From an uncultured Collinsella sp. (GTDB lineage: Bacteria > Actinomycetota > Coriobacteriia > Coriobacteriales > Coriobacteriaceae): a stretch of DNA of 5,160 bases. Positions 1 to 5,160 of this stretch are shown here, in pieces. The stretch is taken from positions 1-5,160 of the forward strand of contig UQTN01000133.1 in NCBI GenBank assembly GCA_900543945.1, in the 5' to 3' direction. The notes under the pieces are model-generated. The model had not been told where the DNA came from, did no database searches, and saw only the letters and a list, made by a program, of their open reading frames with translations. Each line of letters begins with the position of its first letter. Position 1 is the first letter of the stretch. The position numbers and the translations under genes were made by a program.

Positions 1-104
1 GGAGCCGAGGCTTGCGCGGGCGCCGCGACCTGGTCCGACGCAACCGGTGCAGCGGGAGCGGCTTGCGTCGTCGTTATTTCGTTTTCTTGCTGTTGATCAG
101 ACAC
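1..104 (-). CDS. rho: N-terminal fragment, probable transcription termination factor Rho
   Basis: Reading leftward from a GTG at 104-102, an open frame of 34 codons runs off the window edge. It begins V/M-SDQQQENEITTTQAAPAAP and continues as an Ala/Pro/Gln-rich, disordered-looking stretch. An in-frame TGA at 116-114 lies just upstream, so the start must be this GTG or a later codon. The ribosome site is weak: a purine run (AAAAGAAAG) about 12 bases upstream. Rho is an RNA-dependent ATPase helicase that ends transcription; actinobacterial Rho proteins often carry a long low-complexity N-terminal extension before the RNA-binding and ATPase domains, which fits. The location downstream of argS on the same strand also fits, because actinobacteria such as Mycobacterium keep argS and rho near each other. 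No catalytic motif is visible, so the identification is an inference from N-terminal style and context. Confidence 0.5.
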   Translation of the reverse strand, partial: MSDQQQENEITTTQAAPAAPVASDQVAAPAQASA

Positions 105-247
105 AGTGTTTGCTCAACTTTCTTTTCAAGCCCTGTGATCACATGCTCCCTGCATAAACCTTCAGGGCGGCTAAACAGTCTAGTTCCGTTCAAAACGACG
201 GACATCATTGATCTGTATCGAGATGATTGCGTCAACTACGCAGCGTT

Positions 248-275
248 AGTGTAACACAACCGCCGCCACCTGCAA
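248..275 (-). promoter_or_regulatory. Candidate promoter for the probable rho gene
   Basis: On the minus strand, TTGCAG (275-270) is followed after 16 bases by TACACT (253-248). The bases TGT directly before the second box give an extended -10 (TGn). This would start transcription near 241 and leave a leader of about 137 bases. The -35 box is a poor match and the call rests mainly on the extended -10 and its position upstream of the GTG at 104. Confidence 0.35.
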
Positions 276-358
276 CTTAGTCATTGGGGACGTTCTTAAA
301 CGACTAGTCAAAAGGGACACTCTTTGTTTGCCACCCACAAATCTGACTGCCTCCGCCA

Positions 359-508
359 AAACTATGGCGGTTTACTACGATGAATCGCTCAACCGCGACC
401 ACTCCGAAACTTGTTGAACTAAAACCGCAGGTAGATGCCTTGCACTTTTTAGCAAAAAGCCGGCGTGGTTAGAATTCCTCAATTCATCGTAGTAAACCGG
501 CATAGTTT
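359..508. repeat. 150-bp element with 27-bp terminal inverted repeats
   Basis: The arms 359-385 and 482-508 are inverted copies that match at 26 of 27 positions; the single mismatch pairs G367 with G500. The shared core reads GGTTTACTACGATGAAT. Between the arms lie 96 bases containing a perfect 6-bp stem CTTTTT/AAAAAG with loop AGC (445-459). At the left end CCGCC (353-357) and GGCGG (366-370) make an alternative local hairpin that overlaps the arm. No protein is encoded inside and no clear target-site duplication flanks it. It lies outside the expected argS transcript, beyond the argS terminator, and upstream of the candidate rho promoter. A miniature inverted-repeat transposable element, a structured small RNA, or a dispersed intergenic repeat would all fit. 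Confidence 0.7.
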
Positions 509-553
509 CGTATTTCTAGCAGCTCCAAATTCATCAATACGTCGGCGTTTGCG

Positions 554-585
554 AAAAAAGCCCGACCTCCGTAGGAGATCGGGCT
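554..585 (-). terminator. Intrinsic terminator of argS
   Basis: Read on the minus strand, AGCCCGATCTCC, loop TAC and GGAGGTCGGGCT form a 12-bp stem with one G-U pair, followed by a run of six T (559-554, the first of which closes the stem). The G-U pair is acceptable only in minus-strand RNA; in plus-strand RNA the same pair is C-A. This and the T run both point to termination of leftward transcription, about 48 bases after the argS stop codon. Confidence 0.9.
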
Positions 586-632
586 TATAGGGCTCAGTTA
601 AACCAAACCTACACGGTCAAATGACCCGCAGA

Positions 633-2486
633 TTACATCTGCTCGGGCGCGGAAACGCCAACGAGGGTAAGCACCAGGGCGAGCGTCACGCGGACAGCGT
701 CGCAAGCTGCCAGACGGGCGCGCGAAAGCTCGGGGTCGACGGGACGGCCCTCGCTCGGCAGAACCTGGCAGGCAGCGTAGAAGCTGTGGAAGTCGCCGGC
801 GAGCTCCTCGGCAAAGTGGGTCAGACGGAACGGAGCGCGATCGCGAGCACAGCTGGCGATCAGGTCGGTGAGCTCGTTGAGCTTGCGCGAAAGGGCGAGC
901 TCGGTCGGGTCGGTCAGCAGCGAGTAATCGACGTTCTCACCGATGGCCTTGGCGGCAACGGCCTTCATGCCCATCTCGTCGGCCTGCTCGGCGGTAACGT
1001 CGGCGGCACGGCGCAGGATGGAGCACACGCGGGCGTGAGCATACTGCACGTAATAGACCGGGTTGGAGTTGTCGCGCTTCTTAACGGCCTCGATGTCGAA
1101 GTCGACCATCTGGTTGGAGCTCTTGGAGATGAGCGTGTAGCGAGCGGCATCGGAGCCGACCTCGTCGACGAGCTCCTGCAGGGTCACCATGGTGCCCTTG
1201 CGCTTGGACATACGGACGGGCTTGCCGTTACGCAGCAGGTTGACGAGCTGACCCAGCAGAACCTCAAACTTGCCGGGGTAACCCAGAGCGTCGCAGACGC
1301 AGCGGACGCGCTCGATGTAACCGTGGTGGTCGGCGCCCCAGATGTCGATGACGTGATCGACGCGCTGGAACTTATCCCAGTGATAGGCGACGTCGGAGGC
1401 GAAGTAGGTGTACTCGCCGTCGGACTTGATCAGGACGCGGTCCTTGTCGTCGCCCAGATCGGTGGAGCGGAACCACAGGGCGCCGTCCTTGGTGTAGAGG
1501 TAGCCCATCTTGTCGAGCTTCTCAAAAGCGCGGTCGACGGCGGAGGTGCCGGCGGTCTCGCCCTCGGTGTCCTTCACATACAGCGAGCGCTCGGAGTACC
1601 AACGGTCAAAGTCGCAGTTGACGGCGTGGCAGAGGTCGCGCATGTTGTCGACCATCTTCACGTAGCCGCGCTCACGGAAGCTCTCCATGCGCTCCTGCGG
1701 ATCGGCGTCGACCCACTTGTCACCGTCGGTGCGCCAGAACTCGGCAGCCTCATCGATGATGTAGTCGCCGCCGTAGGAGTCCTTGCCCAGGGTCTCGGCA
1801 AAGTTGTCCTGATACGGATGGGTCTCGGGATGCTCGTCGTTCTCGTCGGCAACGAAGGCGTCGCGATCGGCGATCAGCAGCTTGTGAGCCTCGTCGATAT
1901 CAACGCCCTGCTTGGCGATGATGTCGGCAAGCTGCATATAGCGCGTGCTGATGGAGTTGCCGAAGGTGTTCATCTGAGAGCCGTGGTCATTGATGTAGAA
2001 CTCACGCTGGATCTCATAGCCGGCGTGGTCCATAACGCGGCAGAGCGAATCGCCCAGCGCGGCCCAGCGGCCGTGGCCGATGTGCATGGGGCCGACGGGG
2101 TTGGCGGAAACGAACTCGACCTGGGTCTTCAGGCCACCACCGACGTTAGACTTAGCGAAGTCCATGCCCTTCTCGCGAGCCTCGCCAAAGATGGCATTCT
2201 TGACGGCAACGGAGAGGTAGAAGTTGATGAAGCCGGGGCCTGCGATCTCGACCTTCTCGATCGCGGGGTCCTCGGGCATATGGGCAACGATGGCCTCGGC
2301 GATCTTGCGCGGGGCGCAGTGGGCCAGCTTGGCGGACTTCAGGGCCATGGTAGAGGTCCACTCGCCATGAGAAGTGTCAGCCGGTCGCTCGATAGCGCAA
2401 TCGTCAAGTTCAAATGCGGAAAGGTCGCCGGCCTCCTGGGCCGCAGCAAGCGCAGCGCGTACCAGCTCTTCAATCTTCTCGGGCAT
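633..2486 (-). CDS. argS: Arginyl-tRNA synthetase (617 aa)
   Basis: This class Ia aminoacyl-tRNA synthetase attaches arginine to tRNA-Arg in the cytoplasm using ATP. The HIGH signature is intact in VGPMHIGHGR (residues 131-140), as is the KMSKS-type loop MSKRKGT (426-432). ADHHGY (385-390) is a further family block. The N-terminal ~100 residues match the arginyl additional domain, and the helical DALR anticodon-binding domain runs from about 475 to the end, closing with the typical VSAPEQM. The ATG at 2486 is chosen because AAGGAGG (2497-2491) lies four bases upstream and because MPEKIEELVRAAL matches the usual N-terminus; the frame stays open to a GTG at 2576 with no ribosome site. At 617 residues it is longer than the common 550-590; the extra ~40 residues appear to sit at about 190-237. 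It is transcribed divergently from carD and ends in its own terminator before rho. Confidence 0.97.
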   Translation of the reverse strand: MPEKIEELVRAALAAAQEAGDLSAFELDDCAIERPADTSHGEWTSTMALKSAKLAHCAPRKIAEAIVAHMPEDPAIEKVEIAGPGFINFYLSVAVKNAIFGEAREKGMDFAKSNVGGGLKTQVEFVSANPVGPMHIGHGRWAALGDSLCRVMDHAGYEIQREFYINDHGSQMNTFGNSISTRYMQLADIIAKQGVDIDEAHKLLIADRDAFVADENDEHPETHPYQDNFAETLGKDSYGGDYIIDEAAEFWRTDGDKWVDADPQERMESFRERGYVKMVDNMRDLCHAVNCDFDRWYSERSLYVKDTEGETAGTSAVDRAFEKLDKMGYLYTKDGALWFRSTDLGDDKDRVLIKSDGEYTYFASDVAYHWDKFQRVDHVIDIWGADHHGYIERVRCVCDALGYPGKFEVLLGQLVNLLRNGKPVRMSKRKGTMVTLQELVDEVGSDAARYTLISKSSNQMVDFDIEAVKKRDNSNPVYYVQYAHARVCSILRRAADVTAEQADEMGMKAVAAKAIGENVDYSLLTDPTELALSRKLNELTDLIASCARDRAPFRLTHFAEELAGDFHSFYAACQVLPSEGRPVDPELSRARLAACDAVRVTLALVLTLVGVSAPEQM

Positions 2487-2545
2487 AGATCCTCCTTGTG
2501 TTAAAGCCCCCGAGCTCTTGGTCACTCGTAGGGCAAAAGCCAGAG

Positions 2546-2558
2546 TTTGTAGCACTCT
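2546..2558 (-). promoter_or_regulatory. Candidate argS promoter with small interrupted palindrome
   Basis: On the minus strand TGCTACAAA (2554-2546) gives an extended -10 (TGn plus TACAAA), with no convincing -35 box 17 bases upstream. Transcription would start near 2539 and give a leader of about 53 bases ahead of the argS ATG. The same bases lie inside an interrupted palindrome, AGAGT (2542-2546) and ACTCT (2554-2558) with a 7-base spacer, which could be an operator or chance. Only sequence resemblance supports this. Confidence 0.35.
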
Positions 2559-2602
2559 ATCACAAGCGACGGGCACTGTCGCAGGGTAAAGCTAATAGAT
2601 AT

Positions 2603-2759
2603 TGCATATGCACAAAAATGACTACAGCTTGCATGGAGTCACTCAAAGATGCCGGTCTGCCTGCAGATTATGCAGGCGTTGAAAATGCATAAAGGTGTGA
2701 ATGAGCTGCGTCTGTTATCGAATACTCTTACCTATCAGAATTGTGTGCTTTTCCTGCAT
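2603..2759. promoter_or_regulatory. Cluster of TGCAT/ATGCA words between argS and carD
   Basis: Seven copies of TGCAT or its complement ATGCA start at 2603, 2608, 2630, 2670, 2685, 2686 and 2755. Two of them build the perfect palindrome TGCATATGCA (2603-2612). One lies in an inverted repeat with 7-base arms GCCTGCA/TGCAGGC (2659-2677) around GATTA, and two overlap in ATGCAT (2685-2690). TGCATAAAG appears twice in the same orientation (2686-2694 and 2755-2763). The cluster lies upstream of both divergent genes, so one protein bound here could affect either. I recall that the M. tuberculosis arginine repressor operator has TTGCAT...ATGCAA half-sites, which makes ArgR a candidate next to argS, but no site here has the full spaced consensus. 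Confidence 0.4.
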
Positions 2760-2785
2760 AAAGTAAGGGTTTCCGCACGTCAGCG

Positions 2786-2814
2786 TGGTATTCTAGACAT
2801 ACGCAAATTCGTAT
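2786..2814 (+). promoter_or_regulatory. Candidate carD promoter and start-site inverted repeat
   Basis: TGG followed by TATTCT (2786-2794) is a good extended -10 match; no clear -35 is present at 17 bases. Initiation would fall near 2801 and the leader would be about 28 bases. The predicted start lies in an inverted repeat, ATACG (2799-2803) and CGTAT (2810-2814) with a 6-base spacer, so a bound regulator could block initiation. The ribosome site GGAGGT (2820-2825) is strong but only three bases from the ATG at 2829. Confidence 0.5.
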
Positions 2815-2828
2815 AAGTTGGAGGTAGC

Positions 2829-3314
2829 ATGTTCTCAATCGGTCAACACGTCATTCATCCGGGTCAGGGAGTCTGCACCGTCGTCGGTTTTAGGGACGAC
2901 ACGCCGCAGCCCATGCTGCTGCTCGAGACCAAGCAGGGGCATGCGCAGACGATTCTCATGTACCCCGTGGCGCAGGCCGACCGTCTACATGCCGCCATCT
3001 CTCAACAGGATGCCGAGCACCTGCTGAGCCACTACGACGAGCTGGAATGCGACACCTTTACCGAGCGCAACAGCTCGCTTGAGGAAACGCACTTTAAGCA
3101 GCAGCTTAAGCTAGGTGCACCCGAGACAGTCCGTGTGGCAAAAACCATGATGCACCGCATTCGCCAGGCCGAGGAAGCTGATAAAAAGCCCAGCTCCTAC
3201 TACATGCGCGTACTCAAGGAGGCCAAGCGTCGTTCCATCGAGGAGTTCGCCGTGGCCTTGGGCGTCACCGAGGAGGACGCCGAAGCTCGCCTAGCCCAAG
3301 CCGCCCTCAACTAA
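2829..3314 (+). CDS. CarD/CdnL-family transcription regulator (161 aa)
   Basis: The protein belongs to the CarD_CdnL_TRCF family, whose members bind the RNA polymerase beta subunit and stabilise open promoter complexes. The N-terminal block FSIGQHVIHPGQGVCTVVG (residues 2-20) matches the Tudor-like RNA polymerase interaction domain, which extends to about 55. The rest is helical, ending in RSIEEFAVALGVTEEDAEARL (about 135-155), the usual end of the CdnL DNA-binding helical domain. The length of 161 matches mycobacterial CarD (162). The start at 2829 has GGAGGT just upstream. The protein contains no tryptophan at all, while the best-studied members use a conserved tryptophan in the helical domain as a wedge in the promoter bubble; the equivalent region here is about 82-92 (SSLEETHFKQQ). 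A specialised paralogue is therefore possible. A hairpin terminator follows 13 bases after the stop. Confidence 0.88.
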   Translation: MFSIGQHVIHPGQGVCTVVGFRDDTPQPMLLLETKQGHAQTILMYPVAQADRLHAAISQQDAEHLLSHYDELECDTFTERNSSLEETHFKQQLKLGAPETVRVAKTMMHRIRQAEEADKKPSSYYMRVLKEAKRRSIEEFAVALGVTEEDAEARLAQAALN

Positions 3315-3327
3315 CCCATCCGCGCCA

Positions 3328-3368
3328 AAAACCACCACAAAGGGGACAGGCACCTTTGTGGTGGTTTT
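3328..3368 (+). terminator. Repeated 41-bp hairpin, copy 1 (carD terminator)
   Basis: A perfect 16-bp stem, AAAACCACCACAAAGG (3328-3343) with its complement (3353-3368), encloses the 9-base loop GGACAGGCA. On the plus strand it ends in TTTTCTTGTT, a fair U-tract, just after the carD stop. On the minus strand it ends in five T, so it could work both ways. It is 39/41 identical to the copy at 4038-4078, differing only at the first and last loop bases. Together they bracket the HD-domain gene. Confidence 0.85.
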
Positions 3369-3422
3369 CTTGTTCCAGTAGTATTCATTCTTAGCGATAC
3401 CCACGAGCACAAGGAGTCTCTT

Positions 3423-4022
3423 ATGGCAGAGCCGCTTACCGCCGGAATCACCCGCGACCGCGCGTTCGAACTGCTCAACGAGCACAACAAGGACCCGTTC
3501 CACATCACCCATGGCGAGACGGTCGAGGGCACCATGCGCTACTTTGCGCGCGAGTTCGACCCCGAGAACGAGGAGTTTTGGGGCATCGTCGGCCTGCTGC
3601 ACGACCTGGATTGGGAGGAGCATGAGGATGACCCCATGAACCACACCATCTATGCGGCCGAGATCCTCGAGGACGAGGGCGCATCGCCCGAGCTCATCCG
3701 CGCAATTCAGACGCATACGTCCGACTTCAACTCTTCGCTACCCAAGCCCGAGCTGCAGATGGAGAAGATCCTGTTTGCCTGCGACGAACTCACCGGTCTA
3801 ATCGGTGCTGCCGTGATCATGCGTCCGAGCAAAAGCGTCATGGACTTTACGACCAAGTCGCTCAAGAAAAAGTTCAAGGATAAGCGCTTTGCCGCCGGCT
3901 GCTCACGCGACGTGATTTCGCAGGGCGCCGAGATGCTGGGCTGGGAGCTTCCCGAGCTCTTCGACCGTACCATCGCGGCCATGCAATCCTTCGCGCCCGA
4001 TCGCGATACCTTCCAGGCCTAA
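3423..4022 (+). CDS. HD-domain metal-dependent phosphohydrolase, substrate unknown (199 aa)
   Basis: The HD superfamily signature is clear: a first metal-binding His in HITHGETVEG (H30), the His-Asp doublet in GLLHDLDWEEH (H60-D61), a further His in QTHTSDF (H98) and a final Asp in FACDELTGL (D121). These fit the H...HD...D ligand set of a single-domain metal-dependent phosphohydrolase. The C-terminal third (about 125-199) is helical, with a basic stretch SLKKKFKDKRFA (146-157). No signal peptide or membrane segment is visible, so it should be cytoplasmic. The ATG at 3423 is supported by AAGGAG (3411-3416) six bases upstream. Small stand-alone HD proteins of this type occur widely in anaerobic Firmicutes and Coriobacteria, usually without a known substrate; nucleotides or phosphate esters are plausible. 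It has terminator-like hairpins on both sides, which suggests its own promoter; TTGTGG (3356-3361) and TAGTAT (3379-3384), 17 bases apart, are a weak candidate. Confidence 0.88.
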   Translation: MAEPLTAGITRDRAFELLNEHNKDPFHITHGETVEGTMRYFAREFDPENEEFWGIVGLLHDLDWEEHEDDPMNHTIYAAEILEDEGASPELIRAIQTHTSDFNSSLPKPELQMEKILFACDELTGLIGAAVIMRPSKSVMDFTTKSLKKKFKDKRFAAGCSRDVISQGAEMLGWELPELFDRTIAAMQSFAPDRDTFQA

Positions 4023-4023
4023 C

Positions 4024-4092
4024 CGCCCACGCCACCTAAAACCACCACAAAGGAGACAGGCGCCTTTGTGGTGGTTTTTGTTTGCGTGGGCG
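4024..4092. terminator. Bidirectional terminator: nested palindrome containing hairpin copy 2
   Basis: The inner part (4038-4078) is the second copy of the 41-bp hairpin, with a perfect 16-bp stem and loop AGACAGGCG. Outside it lies a second arm pair, CGCCCACGC (4024-4032) and GCGTGGGCG (4084-4092), separated from the inner stem by five unpaired bases on each side. The outer arms lie one base after the HD-gene stop (4020-4022) and directly beside the proA stop (4095-4093), so the structure fills the whole gap between convergent genes. On the plus strand the inner stem is followed by TTTTTGTTT; on the minus strand it ends in four T. Termination of both genes is the likely role. Confidence 0.85.
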
Positions 4093-5160
4093 TTAGGGGC
4101 GGACCTGACCGGTGCCGCGAAGCTTGTATTTGTAGGTGGTGAGGGCCTCGGCGGCAAAGGGTCCGCGGGCGTGGAGCTTTTGGGTCGAGATGCCAATTTC
4201 GGCGCCCAGGCCAAACTCGCCGCCGTCGGTAAAGCGCGTGCTAGCGTTAGCGTACACGGCCGAGGCATCGACCTCATCCAAGAAGCGCTCGCAGGCGTCT
4301 GCGTCCTCGGCGATGATGGCCTCGGAATGCATGGTGCCATAGCGGTTGATGTGCGCGATGGCCTCTTCCTCGTTCGCCACGACCTTCACGCTCATCTCGA
4401 GGGCCAGATACTCGCGGCCCCAGTCCTCCTCGGTTGCGGCAACGTAAGCATCGCCCTCGGCAAGACCGGCGGCAACGCAAGCGGCACACGTGGCCTCATC
4501 GCCGTGAATCAGCACATCGTGGTCGTGCAGCACGGCAACGACCGCAGGCAAAAACACATTGGCCACAGCATGGTCGACCAGCAGCGACTCGGCGGCATTG
4601 CACACGCCTACACGCTGGGTCTTGGCATTAACGATAATGTTGAGCGCCTTATCAAAGTCGGCGGACTCATGCACGTAGATGTGACAGTTGCCCGTGCCCG
4701 TCTCGATCACCGGAACGAGCGACTCGCGCACGCAGCGCTGGATCAGGCCTGCACCGCCGCGCGGAATGAGTACGTCGACAACACCGCGGAGCTTCATGAG
4801 CTCGCCAGTGGCCTCGCGGTCGGTGGACTCGATCATCGACACGGCCTCGCGCGGGAAGCCCTTGGCCTCGAGCGCATCGGCCAGCAGCTCAGAAATCATG
4901 GCACACGAGTGATAGGCCAGCGAGCCGCCGCGCAGAATGCAGGCGTTGCCGGTACGGATGCAGATGCCCGCGGCGTCGGCCGTCACGTTGGGACGCGCCT
5001 CGTAAACCATGGCGACCAGGCCCAGCGGCACACTCACACGGGTCAGGTCCACGCCGCTTGCAAGCACGCGGTGGTCGAGCACGCGGCCCACGGGATCGGG
5101 CAGCTCGGCGAGCTTTTCCAGGCCGGCGGCCATGCCCTCGACGCGCTCGGGCGTCAGCAG
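4093..5160 (-). CDS. proA: Gamma-glutamyl phosphate reductase, 5' end cut by window edge
   Basis: ProA reduces L-glutamyl 5-phosphate to glutamate 5-semialdehyde with NADPH, the second step of proline synthesis from glutamate. The visible part is 355 codons plus the stop; the family is usually 410-430 residues, so roughly 60 N-terminal residues lie beyond 5160. The catalytic cysteine is in QRVGVCNAAESLLVD (codon at 4602-4600), matching the usual QRPGVCNAAE block. Other family blocks are PLGLVAMVYEARPNVTADAA, the LIPRGGAGLI segment, and near the C-terminus FGLGAEIGISTQKLHARGP followed by LTTYKYKLRGTGQ. The reading frame continues upstream of the internal ATG at 5133 as LLTPERVEG, typical ProA sequence, so that ATG is not the start. 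ProA normally works with the kinase ProB, often encoded next door, which would lie to the right. It converges with the HD gene and shares its terminator. Confidence 0.97.
   Translation of the reverse strand: MLTPERVEGMAAGLEKLAELPDPVGRVLDHRVLASGVDLTRVSVPLGLVAMVYEARPNVTADAAGICIRTGNACILRGGSLAYHSCAMISELLADALEAKGFPREAVSMIESTDREATGELMKLRGVVDVLIPRGGAGLIQRCVRESLVPVIETGTGNCHIYVHESADFDKALNIIVNAKTQRVGVCNAAESLLVDHAVANVFLPAVVAVLHDHDVLIHGDEATCAACVAAGLAEGDAYVAATEEDWGREYLALEMSVKVVANEEEAIAHINRYGTMHSEAIIAEDADACERFLDEVDASAVYANASTRFTDGGEFGLGAEIGISTQKLHARGPFAAEALTTYKYKLRGTGQVRP

Larger units (their letters stand above)
105..632. other. Intergenic region between argS and the probable rho gene
   Basis: This 528-bp spacer is less GC-rich than the flanking genes. 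From right to left it holds the argS terminator (554-585), a 150-bp inverted-repeat element (359-508), a stretch with nothing recognisable (about 280-350), a candidate minus-strand promoter (248-275) and a leader of roughly 140 bases before the GTG at 104. The leader contains a small hairpin with arms CCCTG/CAGGG (132-165 region) and a TGATCA palindrome, neither of which I can assign. The open frame on the plus strand at 12-254 has no ribosome site and unlikely composition, and I do not treat it as a gene. Confidence 0.6.

Noticed and set aside
12..254. An 80-codon open frame on the plus strand at the left edge
   Set aside because: It has no ribosome site, overlaps the better-supported minus-strand frame at 1-104 and covers the candidate rho promoter. 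The composition is not protein-like.
340..530. Target-site duplication around the 150-bp inverted-repeat element
   Set aside because: The flanks at the two ends share no convincing direct repeat, so a specific insertion event cannot be demonstrated from this sequence alone.
621..2504. A 627-codon open frame on the plus strand opposite argS
   Set aside because: Its codons align exactly with the argS codons in antisense, so it stays open only because argS avoids TTA, CTA and TCA codons, as GC-rich genes do. The protein is a Val/Gly/Asp-rich shadow without recognisable domains, and argS has clear family motifs.
2487..2576. Longer argS start at the GTG at 2576
   Set aside because: The added 30 residues do not resemble the ArgRS N-terminus, no ribosome site precedes that codon, and the candidate promoter would lie inside the gene. 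The ATG at 2486 has AAGGAGG in front of it.
2618..2692. A second 24-codon frame (MTTACMESLKDAG...) upstream of carD
   Set aside because: It reads like a plausible peptide but has no ribosome site and overlaps another equally short frame; nothing supports translation.
3291..3716. A 141-codon minus-strand frame covering the carD-HD gap and the start of the HD gene
   Set aside because: It runs through the repeated hairpin and is antisense to the well-supported HD gene. No ribosome site or family motif is visible.
3328..4078. The two hairpin repeats as a CRISPR-like array
   Set aside because: There are only two copies, about 710 bp apart with a gene between them, and they are full hairpins with terminator features.

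Overview
The window looks like chromosomal DNA from a high-GC actinobacterium of the class Coriobacteriia, most likely Collinsella or a close relative. This rests on GC-rich codon use, a CarD-type RNA polymerase regulator, the argS/rho neighbourhood and my recollection of similar intergenic hairpins in Collinsella. I could not run a database search, so the genus is an inference.

Layout. 1-104 (minus) is the first 34 codons of a gene that is probably rho. 105-632 is a long spacer holding a probable rho promoter and leader, a 150-bp element with near-perfect 27-bp terminal inverted repeats (359-508), and the intrinsic terminator of argS (554-585). 633-2486 (minus) is a complete argS. 2487-2828 is the divergent control region between argS and carD; it has a marked cluster of TGCAT/ATGCA words. 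2829-3314 (plus) encodes a short CarD/CdnL-family protein. 3423-4022 (plus) encodes an HD-domain phosphohydrolase. 4093-5160 (minus) is most of proA, entering from the right edge.

The genes are housekeeping functions: arginine charging of tRNA, transcription termination, RNA polymerase control at promoters, and proline synthesis. The HD protein has no assigned substrate. The order argS then rho on one strand recalls the argS-to-rho neighbourhood of other actinobacteria. There is no sign of a phage, transposase gene, CRISPR array or defence system.

The most interesting material is non-coding. A 41-bp hairpin occurs in two nearly identical copies, one on each side of the HD gene, where each copy can act as a terminator. 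The downstream copy is nested in a second palindrome that fills the whole gap between two convergent stop codons. The 150-bp inverted-repeat element in the argS-rho gap looks like a miniature mobile element or a structured RNA. The TGCAT cluster between argS and carD resembles half-sites of actinobacterial arginine-repressor operators. The CarD protein contains no tryptophan, so it lacks the residue that the well-studied family members insert at the promoter bubble.
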